This document shows positions 35,137-42,788 of a stretch of DNA of 51,216 nt, one piece after another. The translations under genes and the position numbers were made by a program. Below the pieces are notes generated by a model. The model searched no databases and was not told the origin of the DNA. It saw nothing but the letters and a program-made list of their open reading frames with translations. The DNA comes from Candidatus Methanophagales archaeon (GTDB lineage Archaea; Halobacteriota; Syntropharchaeia; Alkanophagales; Methanospirareceae), in NCBI GenBank assembly GCA_025435355.1, contig JANJFQ010000003.1, positions 1 through 51,216 on the forward strand, written 5' to 3'. Position 1 is the stretch's first letter. The number at the start of each line of letters is the position of its first letter.

Positions 35137-35172
35137 GTTTACCGCCGAGATCGCTGAGAACGCTGAGATGAC
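35137..35172. repeat. Interspersed repeat, second copy (GTTTACCGCCGAG...CTGAGAACGCTGAGA)
   Basis: It is related to the block at 9683-9713 and contains imperfect GCTGAGAAC units. It lies just upstream of the OB-fold gene. Confidence 0.5.
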
Positions 35173-35217
35173 GGAAAAAGAAGAAGAGGGAGAAAATTAT
35201 GGAATACCATAGGGAAA

Positions 35218-35628
35218 GTGGTGATTATCTTCTCTTTGTTGGGCGTTGGTATCTTATACGGAATATCATTAACATCTTTTGTAGAGTCTCCTTACGTGCC
35301 TTTGGAAGCGGTTGCAGTTGGAACTCATGAAGGCGCGTTCATACGTACAAAAGGTGTTATCACCGATTTCCGCGTCACAGAATACGGAGATGTGCTCACG
35401 TTAGGAGGAAACAAAACAAAGCTGCTGATATTTGTTGACTCGACGGATGAGCGTAAGGAGCTATTAAACCTGAGTTATGGCGATGAAATAGAGGTTCAAG
35501 GCAGAGTGAAGTTATATAAGAGCAGGTATGAACTCGTAGCCTCTGAAAACGGAATAAAAAAGTTGAGTTATGAAAATGAAAATACTTCTTTCGTCCCGCA
35601 GATAGCACTTGCGCCCGGAGGAGTATGA
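35218..35628 (+). CDS. Membrane-anchored OB-fold protein, first part of a frameshifted gene
   Basis: Start is GTG at 35218, or the GTG at 35221, after an AGGGAAA site. A hydrophobic anchor (VVIIFSLLGVGILYGISLTSF) precedes an OB-like beta domain: GAFIRTKGVITDFRVTEYGDVLTLGG, LLIFVDSTDE, YGDEIEVQGRVKLYKSRYELVAS. It ends FVPQIALAPGGV, but one base later the next frame continues the sense as LRPEEYEGRRISIVG, so the natural protein is probably one of about 220 residues with two OB domains. Extracytoplasmic nucleic-acid or ligand binding is possible; not determined. Confidence 0.6.
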   Translation: MVIIFSLLGVGILYGISLTSFVESPYVPLEAVAVGTHEGAFIRTKGVITDFRVTEYGDVLTLGGNKTKLLIFVDSTDERKELLNLSYGDEIEVQGRVKLYKSRYELVASENGIKKLSYENENTSFVPQIALAPGGV

Positions 35629-35878
35629 AGGAAGAAGGATAAGCATCGTGGGTTACGCAGGGGACGTTTACAAGCACGTTTTTTATCTGTGCGATGAGAA
35701 AGGCAAATATTGGTTGCGGGTGCAGATGGATGCCGAGGCAGGGGCAAATGTTGATGATGGTTCTATCCCTATCTCAAAGTTGCAAAAAGGAGATAAAATA
35801 ATTGCTGAGGGCGTATTTGTATATAACCCGGAGAATATGAGGTATGAGTTGAACCTGATTTCTTTGAGAGGGTGTTAG
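35609..35878 (+). CDS. OB-fold protein, second part of the frameshifted gene
   Basis: The 89-residue frame opens at a TTG with no clear ribosome binding site of its own, although GGAG follows it. It contains a second OB-like unit: RRISIVGYAGDVYKHVFYLCDEKGKYWLRVQMDAE, then LQKGDKIIAEGVFVYNPENMRYELNLISL. Joining 35608-35610 (CTT) to 35612 by skipping one G gives the smooth reading ALRPEEYEGRR. It is therefore a +1 frameshift, a sequencing error, or a fission product. Confidence 0.55.
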   Translation: MRPEEYEGRRISIVGYAGDVYKHVFYLCDEKGKYWLRVQMDAEAGANVDDGSIPISKLQKGDKIIAEGVFVYNPENMRYELNLISLRGC

Positions 35879-36013
35879 CAGTAGAGATGTAAAGTGTGTT
35901 TTGAGCACATGTTTTTTCTATATGACTCTGACAGGTGTTATTTCTGCTTAATCTTATTTATAATGCCTTTGATGAATCATTATGCGAAACTCTTTGCAGT
36001 TGCAGGCTTCGTA

Positions 36014-36036
36014 CTTAAGTACGGGGTATATGTGAC
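36014..36036. repeat. Direct repeat CTTAAGTACGGGGTATATGTGAC, left copy
   Basis: It matches 38123-38143 except for a 2 bp indel. The left copy includes the perfect 12 bp palindrome GTACTTAAGTAC (36011-36022). The two copies bracket the AttH/CrtC-like gene and an MBL remnant. Confidence 0.6.
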
Positions 36037-36060
36037 TTTAAAAGGTGGTGAATTAAAGAT

Positions 36061-37897
36061 GAAAAAAAGCAAGAAGGTTTTGGAGTTTGTCGCAGTTTTA
36101 GCGATAGCGATGATTACGAGTGGATTTGCTGCAATGGTTTCTGCTGATAATACATTTGAAAGCGATGTAAACTCTTCATCAGCCATAATTCAGGATAATA
36201 ATCATCCGTTTATGCAAGAGAATGGCTGGCTAAATCAAGTTTCTCTGAAAGATGATGCATATCATTATAAATATTCATTAGATGGAATAAACGATCATCT
36301 GTACACTGAGTGGTGGTATTTCAATGTATACAACATGGACAGGCAGTTCATGGTATCTTATTTACTTCTCGATCCCGGGAATCTGACCGGTATAGGAGTT
36401 GCAGAAGTGCTTGCAATTGTATATGATGGCATGCCATTGATCGGATTTACATCAACATCGGTGTCTGATTTCACAGCAGATTATGAGAAGCCAAATGTGA
36501 CGATTGGCTCAAATTCACTGCTTGCACTGAATGATACAACATTTGTGATCAATGGCAGTTGCTATGATATTTATTCACATATTCCGATCCAGTGGAACCT
36601 CACATATACCATGGACGTGGGATCATGGTTTGGAGCATCTGCACCCATGCATGTTGGACACATACCAGATGACTGGATGCAGTGGCTGAGTTATATGACC
36701 GGCGCAAACGTGCAGGGCACCATTACCATTGGCGGAATGACCTATGATATGTCAGGTAGAGGGTATCATGATCATAACTGGGGTGAATGGCTCTCTTATG
36801 ACCCGCAGTGGAACTGGGCGCAGGTTAGTGTGCCAGAAGAAAATGCCAGCCTGATCCTCGGCGATGTGATTGCACCGCCAGTGCGCAACACCGTGATGGC
36901 GTTCAAATACAATGGAACAACGATAACATTCAATGATATCGATCTGACATACACAGGCTATGGATTTGATTCGGTCACATCGAAATTATATCCCGATGAA
37001 TACCACGTGACAGGGAACAGTGATGAATACAGCATAAATGTCACGATTAGCGTGATCAAGAACGTTCCTCTAGTAAGGCCATTCCCGGGAGCACTGCCAG
37101 ATTATGTGCTATTCGAACAGGTTTCGGATTACAATATAACGTTGTTTAAGGATGAAGAAAGGGTTTATAGCCTCAATCAGAGCGGTTTCTCAGAGTATAC
37201 AACGCACAAGGTACATACAATATATGGCAGGGTACTGAATGCAGAGGGTGCATCGGTCACCGTTACCGATGCGAGAACGAGCATGTCAAAACAGAGCACA
37301 GTGGCATCTGGATATTATAGCGTGGATGGTGATTTTCTGGATTATTTGATCGATGATACCACACCGTGGGTGGCTGATGGCGATATTCTGCTCATAGAGG
37401 CGGTTAAAAATCAAAATAGAGGTAACACTACCCTGATTGTGAATATGAGCATGGATAAGCAACAGGCTGCCGATATAACCCTCCAGCCAATGCCCGCCAG
37501 AGTATTCGACACAGGTGCTGGCACTTATCCCAGCATAATGGGAACACACCATGGCACAATCAAACCCTACCACGATGTCAACATCAGTCTGATGTTCACC
37601 TATCCATGCACCGGAACAGGTGGGCATACTGAATATGCTGAAATCCGGAATGCAACCTGGAACGCAACTGCAACTTGGAGAGGATATATAGGCGATTGGC
37701 ATAATATCTCTTTCGATAAGACAGTTGTTCTATTAGCGAACGAAACATACAACTACACCATCCGCACAAGCTCTTATCCGCAAATAATACATAAAAAGGA
37801 ATTTAATGCAACAGGAGGAAGGATAACTTGCTCAGAGTTCATAGATGCAAATGGAAAGAGATATGATAATTGGATCCCTGCGATTAGATTGGAGTAA
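36061..37897 (+). CDS. Secreted AttH/CrtC-like (lipocalin-type) protein
   Basis: I start at 36061 (MKKSKKVLEFVAVLAIAMITSGFAAMVSA, a signal peptide), preceded by AAAGGTGGTG. The 612-residue mature-type protein contains DHLYTEWWYFNVYN near residue 85 and the hallmark SGRGYHDHNWGEW near 240, which define the AttH/CrtC double-lipocalin family. A carboxypeptidase-regulatory-like beta domain follows (HTIYGRVLNAEGASVTVTDARTSMSKQSTVASGYYSV), then a C-terminal beta domain rich in N-x-S/T sites (ATWNATATWRGYIGDWHNISF). Known members modify carotenoids or bind lipids; the role here is unknown but clearly outside the cell. Confidence 0.75.
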
Positions 37898-37911
37898 ACA
37901 GGAGGACAACT

Positions 37912-38025
37912 ATGAACACTGAAATCTATCGCTTCAAGGTAGGGACTTTCGAATGCATGGCCGTCTGCGATGGCACCTTCGCGTATCCTGACCCTGCTAC
38001 AAAGGTATTTCGCTTATTCCGGTAA
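37912..38025 (+). pseudogene. N-terminal remnant of an MBL-fold hydrolase
   Basis: After a GGAGGACAAC site, an ATG opens MNTEIYRFKVGTFECMAVCDGTFAYPDPA, the standard beginning of a metallo-beta-lactamase-fold protein. It stops after 37 codons, before any HxHxDH motif. The rest of the gene is missing. The following 180 bases up to 38210 hold only the second copy of the direct repeat. Confidence 0.6.
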
Positions 38026-38122
38026 AAAGACACATACAAGCCCATTTCACCATTAAATCTTACCTCAGGTTCTAATTTTTTGTTCTAACTAGCTACTGCG
38101 ATTTTTTATTATGAGACTGCCT

Positions 38123-38143
38123 CTTAAGTACGGGGTATGTGAC
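38123..38143. repeat. Direct repeat CTTAAGTACGGGGTATGTGAC, right copy
   Basis: Second copy of the element at 36014-36036, 2.1 kb away in the same direction. It lies upstream of the 75-residue helical protein. Confidence 0.6.
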
Positions 38144-38212
38144 GGTAAGCGGGATATTCCAAGCTTCGACCGGAACACTTGTTGCAGACAGATGAAAAGG
38201 GAGGAAAGGAAA

Positions 38213-38440
38213 ATGGAAGGTTTTAAAAAGTTTTTGGTGAAAGACCGAGGTTATTCAGAAGAGGAGGCTGATAAGCTTTTAGCGACGTTAAAAAAGGATG
38301 AACGAATAAAGCAAAAAAGTAAGCGTGAGATGATAGCGCATGGATTAAGGCAAATTCAGGACAGTATAAGAGAGGTCATTCTACTGTGGAATGACTTAGA
38401 AGAAGAAATGGAAAAAGAGGGAAACCAAAAGCAAAGATAG
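38213..38440 (+). CDS. Small helical hypothetical protein (75 aa)
   Basis: I start at 38213 (MEGFKKFLVKDRGYSEEEADKLLATLKKDERIKQ) with the strong GGGAGGAAAGG site; the ORF-track start is 34 codons longer and includes non-coding repeat sequence. The protein is all-helical and charged, with IAHGLRQIQDSIREVILLWNDLEEEME as a likely coiled coil. I do not recognise a family. Confidence 0.55.
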   Translation: MEGFKKFLVKDRGYSEEEADKLLATLKKDERIKQKSKREMIAHGLRQIQDSIREVILLWNDLEEEMEKEGNQKQR

Positions 38441-38465
38441 CCACTCTTTCTAACACATTTTAGCG

Positions 38466-38831
38466 ATGAAAAAGTGGAATATGATGGAAGATTTTGGTTA
38501 CTACCCAAGCAGGATATTTGTATTTACTACCCTATACTTCAATCTCAACATGCTTGACCTAATCATCACAAAAATAGCACTTGAAAACTGCGACTACGTA
38601 TATGAACTAAATCCCCTTTATTATCACCCCCTCTTCGTGGTTTTTAAGATATTCGCACCAGTTCTCCTGCTCTCTCTTTATTTCTTCTTATACTTCGTTA
38701 CCAAATTTGAGCGAGATAGAAGAATAATGGGAAAATGGGGATTGGGTTGCGTAATGGCGTTGATAATCTTATGCGTGTTTGTTTGTATCAATAACTTATA
38801 TCATATTTGTATAACCGGGTGCATTACCTGA
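38466..38831 (+). CDS. DUF5658-like small membrane protein
   Basis: The 121-residue protein has three membrane segments. The first ends in FNLNMLDLIITKIALENCDYVYELNPLYYHPLFVVFKIFAP, which has the D-x-x-x-T-x-x-x-L and E-x-N-P pattern seen in the DUF5658 family. The function is unknown. It lies 25 nt downstream of the helical protein. Confidence 0.6.
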   Translation: MKKWNMMEDFGYYPSRIFVFTTLYFNLNMLDLIITKIALENCDYVYELNPLYYHPLFVVFKIFAPVLLLSLYFFLYFVTKFERDRRIMGKWGLGCVMALIILCVFVCINNLYHICITGCIT

Positions 38832-38838
38832 TTCTTAT

Positions 38839-38991
38839 TTATCGGACTCTGCTGCCCGCAGGCACTTCTTTATCCAGATGCAACAAAATCGGTTTTCCAT
38901 TGATGTCTACGGCTAAAATCATCCCCTACTTTCAACACCCATGAGCTTTGTAGGCTTCAGATTAGTCAAAACAGGAACAAATCCGCCAATC
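38839..38991 (-). pseudogene. Remnant of a MetG C-terminal tRNA-binding domain
   Basis: The minus strand reads GFVPVLTNLKPTKLMGVESRG, then after a one-base frameshift GMILAVDINGKPILLHLDKEVPAGSRVR and a stop. This is the end of the EMAP/OB tRNA-binding domain of methionyl-tRNA synthetase beta-type proteins (N-L-K-P-x-K-L-M-G-V-E-S...G-M-I-L-A). No upstream part remains. Confidence 0.7.
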
Positions 38992-39028
38992 AAACACTCT
39001 AGATATTAAATATTTTTGCATACCGGAA

Positions 39029-39050
39029 AAAAATCGAAAAGCTTTTATGT
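39029..39050 (+). promoter_or_regulatory. Promoter of the reductase-like gene
   Basis: AAAAATCGAAAAGCTTTTATGT matches the 17859 promoter closely and is about 65 nt upstream of the TTG start. Confidence 0.55.
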
Positions 39051-39114
39051 ACCCTATTATGAACGCATATTGAAAATAAGATTGTTGCCAAAGATGTTGT
39101 AAGGAGGTACTGCA

Positions 39115-40172
39115 TTGACCTATGATATTATAATTTCAGGAGCAGGTCCCGCAGGAAGTTCTGCTGCGATTGCTCTTTCCAAGAAGGGTTTCAAGGTTCT
39201 TCTGCTGGACAAAGAGAAGTTTCCGCGAGACAAGGCCTGCGGCGATGGATTCGGACCAAAATCATTGGCGTTGTTTGATGATCTGGGAGTCTACAAGAAG
39301 TTCGAAAAAGAAAACTTTGAAAAAAGTGAGTATGTCATTGTATCATCCCCCAATGGTCACAAGATGCGAGGTAAGGCCCCCACTGCTGATGGGCTCAGAG
39401 ATTTCGGATGGGTAATCCCCCGCAAGAAAGCAGATGCCATTCTCGTGGATCATGCCGTTGATAACGGGGCTGAGCTCGATGAATTTCGGGTTGTGGAACC
39501 CATCATAGAAAACGGCTTTGTAGTCGGCATCAAGGGGAGACATGACGGCAATCTTGTCGAAAAGAGGGGAAGAATGATCATCGCGGCTGATGGCGTCAAC
39601 TCAGCTATCGGCAGAAAGATGGGGATGAGTCTTCATCTTAGTCAGTACCGGGAACACATGGCGATAGCGGCAAGGGCGTACTTTAAGGGAGCTGAAAACT
39701 TAGAAGGCGGGATAGAAATACACTATGAAAAGCAAAACAAATCTCTCCGCTGAAGGATCTCGGAATACCCATGGGTTCCCTGATTCTACACCATCTGAAG
39801 GAACGCCCACTGTCTCATGACGGTCTGATATTCTGTGGCGACTCGACTAGCTTCGTGGACTGCCTCACAGGTGAGGGCATTTCCTATGCACTCGAGGCGG
39901 GAGGGATAATCGCTCCCGGCGTCATCGAGAAAGCCCAAAATGCTGGAATTTCCTCCAGAGAAGTGCTAAAGGAATACGAGACCCAAGTCTACGAAGCGTT
40001 CAAGGCCGACTACACAGACGGCGTCAAGCTCAGGAAACGGTTACTTTCAAGTGATTTTACTATCAACATGGCGATTAAAAAGGCTGCAAAGGATGAAAGG
40101 GTAGCGTCGTTAATGGCGGGAATAATAGTGCGCTCTGTGGAAAAAAAAGAAGCGACTGTCGTTGAAGTTTAA
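39115..40172 (+). pseudogene. Geranylgeranyl reductase-like flavoprotein with internal deletion and frameshift
   Basis: A TTG start after GTAAGGAGGT opens MTYDIIISGAGPAGSSAAIALSKKGFKVLLLDKEKFPRDKACGDGFGPKSL, the FAD-binding beginning of the geranylgeranyl reductase family, which saturates archaeal lipids or quinones. The first frame stops at 39753 after EKQNKSLR. The next frame reads PLKDLGIPMGSLILHHL and then the second FAD motif LIFCGDSTSFVDCLTGEGISYALEAG through to 40172. Around 90-100 residues of the central sheet are missing. The gene is inactive unless it is an assembly artefact. Confidence 0.75.
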
Positions 40173-40216
40173 CGGTTTATCCTTCCCTTGTTCTTTGTTC
40201 ATTCTTGCTAAATTTA

Positions 40217-40402
40217 TTACCTGCCGATAACACGTAATAATTCGCCCGTTTCTGTATCAAATAGCTTACCGGGACGTTTCTCAGAAGAATGCATGGCAAG
40301 GTACTCTTCCGCATCCTCTAAACGGTCAAAAGACCACTTGAACCGACGCCTACCACACCTATTTGACGTTTCCACAACGAACCGTTTTTCCTCTGTCGTC
40401 AT
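40217..40402 (-). CDS. Small hypothetical protein (61 aa)
   Basis: The 61-residue protein reads MTTEEKRFVVETSNRCGRRRFKWSFDRLEDAEEYLAMHSSEKRPGKLFDTETGELLRVIGR. It has a beta-helix-beta look, with a R/K-rich strand, the helix LEDAEEYLAMHSS, and a final TETGELLRVIG strand, as in small RNA- or DNA-binding or AP2-like folds. No family recognised. The codon pattern looks coding. Confidence 0.5.
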   Translation of the reverse strand: MTTEEKRFVVETSNRCGRRRFKWSFDRLEDAEEYLAMHSSEKRPGKLFDTETGELLRVIGR

Positions 40403-40500
40403 TTATAATTTACTCCAATAGGGATGCGAGTTTTATAGCTCCAGTATTCAAAGAACTTCACATACTATATAAATTTTATAATTTTTTGTGATTCTCAGTT

Positions 40501-42096
40501 TCAGGTTGTAAATCGCTTGTAAATTCTCGTTATTTTATCAGGAAGTTTTACAACATCATCTATCACAACCCATCTGCTATTGGCATACATTCGTGGCAAA
40601 TACTCAGCAGCTTTACGGTCAACAGTAATACAAAACGACTTGATACCATATCTTTGTGCTTCCTTTAATGCCATTCTCGTATCTTCAATGGCGTAATTTC
40701 CATAATAATCCTGGTCTAATGGCTTACCATCACTCAATAGAATAAGCATTTTTGTCTTTTCTTCTCTTCTTCTTAATTTAGTTGTGGTGTGCCGGATTGC
40801 AGGAGCAATTCTCGTAGTTTGTTGATTCCTCATTGCTGAAATTTTGCGTTGCACACGCGGGTCATAAGAGTCATCAAAACCTTTAATTTTATAAAAAACC
40901 ACATTATCTCTTCCATACCCGGAGAATCCGTAAATAGCAAAAGCATCGCCTAATTCTTCCAATGCTTCAGACATTAATATCAATGCTTCTTTTTCACACG
41001 TTATTGTTGAGCCGCCCGTACTACCACTCATGTCAACGAGAAATGCTACTGCTATATCCCTAATTCTTTTTTTAGTTCGTACATAGTTTCTTTCAGAAGG
41101 TGAGAGTCTTAGTCTCTTATCAATAAAATATTGAACCGCTGAATCCAGGTCAATATCATCTCCATCAAATTGACCCCTTAATTTTACTAAACCCTCTGGT
41201 CTGAGCATTTGGAATTCTCGCCTGATGCTCTTTATCACTCCTGCATGCTTCTGAATTGTGTCAAGATAGAATTCATCTGAACCACCCGCTAAAATTCGTT
41301 CTCTAATCCTCGTCCAATTTAATCTATAATCTTTAATGTCACTACCCCATTCATGATATAAATAAGTATCCTGCTCGCTTTGAAGTTCATTTTCAGCTCT
41401 AATTAACGTTTCAAGGTCTCTTAAATAATCTTTCACCTTGTTTGGCTCAAGAGCATCAATTCTTGACTCGACGTCTTTGGGTTTGATTCCTTTTTCTTTG
41501 AACAATACTCTTAACAGTTCCCTTACTGCATCTTCTGAAGTGTAATTATCTTTTTTATCATCGTTTAAAGGACTTTTGTCTGGCTCGCTATTTAGTTTCT
41601 CACTAATTTTTCGTGCTGCTCTTCCAAAATTGCCTATATTTTGATTGACCCGAGATTGGTCTAAAGGTGCTGAAAAAGGATTCATCGGTAGATAGGGCTC
41701 TTGAAAATTGTCAGCTATCAAAAAATATAATTCAACAGTAACCCTTGCTGTTTCGTGGACATCTGCATCCGGAGAAGATAAAGTTCGGGTTATTGATAAA
41801 GCTTGAGCAAGAGTTTGCAGAAAATTTTCCGGAACTTGTTCTTTTGTTCTTCCGGCAGTTAACCGCTGCGCTATAATCTCTACTGCTCTTTGTTTATCAT
41901 TAGCTAATTCATCAAGAAAAGGCCTTTTAGAAACCATGTAAACGTTCATTTCTGCTATTTGTTCACCAAGAGCAGGATATTCTGCCTGCAGCCGTGAATT
42001 GATTCTATGATCTTCAAGTATGGTTATGAGATCCTTCGCTAACGCAGGCTCAGGAAAGAGTTCATAAAATTTTTCTATGTCGCTAATGCCGGTCAT
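40501..42096 (-). CDS. CbbO/NorD-type VWA protein, C-terminal portion of a split gene
   Basis: The 531-residue protein begins FYELFPEPALAKDLITILEDHRINSRLQAEYPAL, the segment that in CbbO/NorD proteins follows the HExxH-like domain. It ends in a von Willebrand A domain with an intact MIDAS site (VDMSGSTGGS, T in QQTTRIAPAIRH, LLSDGKPLD). CbbO/NorD proteins work with MoxR ATPases (CbbQ/NorQ) to remodel or load metal into target enzymes. The N-terminal half is encoded at 42782-44377, separated by a remnant insert. The start ATG may be newly created by that insertion. Confidence 0.8.
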   Translation of the reverse strand: MTGISDIEKFYELFPEPALAKDLITILEDHRINSRLQAEYPALGEQIAEMNVYMVSKRPFLDELANDKQRAVEIIAQRLTAGRTKEQVPENFLQTLAQALSITRTLSSPDADVHETARVTVELYFLIADNFQEPYLPMNPFSAPLDQSRVNQNIGNFGRAARKISEKLNSEPDKSPLNDDKKDNYTSEDAVRELLRVLFKEKGIKPKDVESRIDALEPNKVKDYLRDLETLIRAENELQSEQDTYLYHEWGSDIKDYRLNWTRIRERILAGGSDEFYLDTIQKHAGVIKSIRREFQMLRPEGLVKLRGQFDGDDIDLDSAVQYFIDKRLRLSPSERNYVRTKKRIRDIAVAFLVDMSGSTGGSTITCEKEALILMSEALEELGDAFAIYGFSGYGRDNVVFYKIKGFDDSYDPRVQRKISAMRNQQTTRIAPAIRHTTTKLRRREEKTKMLILLSDGKPLDQDYYGNYAIEDTRMALKEAQRYGIKSFCITVDRKAAEYLPRMYANSRWVVIDDVVKLPDKITRIYKRFTT

Positions 42097-42099
42097 TTA
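42091..42099. repeat. Direct repeat GGTCATTTA, left border of the insert
   Basis: The same 9 bases recur at 42780-42788. The copies lie at the start codon of the VWA gene and the stop codon of the repeat-protein gene. GCTCAC follows each after a short distance. Confidence 0.5.
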
Positions 42100-42231
42100 C
42101 GCTCACTATATTTGCCTCATTGGTATTCGGTTAAGAGTGTTTGCGCTCTTATATTTATATTTGTATCTATTCAGGTTTTTTAAAGTTGTTTACCAAGGAA
42201 GAAATACTTTTAAATTTATTATGATGCAAGG

Positions 42232-42444
42232 AAAGAATTGGATTTCGTTTACCAGCGTGAAAATAGCGAATATCACGGAATAGAGGTGAAATACAAGCCG
42301 AAAGTGTCATTTACGGATGTCGCCTCCATTAACATGCCAAAGCTGATATTGAGCAAAAAAGAGTTTGATACAAAGGGGGATATTGCAATTGTTCCTGCTT
42401 ACGTTTTTCTGTGCTTGCTGGAAAGTTCTGTGAAGAATTTGTAA
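42232..42444 (+). pseudogene. C-terminal remnant of an archaeal ATPase (DUF4143 type)
   Basis: The frame reads KELDFVYQRENSEYHGIEVKYKPKVSF, then ILSKKEFDTKGDIAIVPAYVFLCLLESS. This is the nuclease-like C-terminal end of the archaeal AAA/DUF4143 family (E-x-D-F-V, G-I-E-V-K-Y). No P-loop part remains. Confidence 0.65.
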
Positions 42445-42645
42445 GCGTTAAAAGGGTTAGGCGGTCGGCGAGCGAGTGAGGAGTGGTCATAAGCGTGGAT
42501 TTGCGGCATCGCGAAAATATTTCAGGGAGCTTATTAGGATAAGTTCTATGGGGCTATGAAAGAGCGGTTTAGGTATGCGAGGGCGTATTCGCCCACCGCG
42601 ACTCGTAAAGGATGTGCGGAGGTTTATTTATGTGGTTGGGAAAGG
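42445..42645 (+). pseudogene. Decayed duplicate of rlmE with internal deletion
   Basis: The DNA contains GTCATAAGCGTGGATTTG, identical to part of the rlmE at 7.5 kb (VISVDLQH). It then jumps to KIFQGAY, an in-frame stop, and DKFYGAMKERFRYARAYSPTATRKGCAEVYLCGW, matching the rlmE C-terminus DKFYRAVREKFRYSRAYSPEASRKRSAEVYVIGKW. About 240 bases between are missing. Downstream bases to 42779 end in KDDELVGITILEASK, which resembles a DUF2283 tail. Confidence 0.8.
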
Positions 42646-42779
42646 TTACAAAGGATTGGTTATGCAAGATTATTCCTAAGTTTCGACTCCTATCAAGACG
42701 TAAAAGTAAAAGTCCATGTCGAAGCTTAGATATAAAGATGACGAACTTGTGGGAATTACCATATTGGAGGCTTCTAAGT

Positions 42780-42788
42780 GGTCATTTA
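42780..42788. repeat. Direct repeat GGTCATTTA, right border of the insert
   Basis: Second copy of the 9-mer at 42091. The 680 bases between the copies are a mosaic of remnants. Confidence 0.5.
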
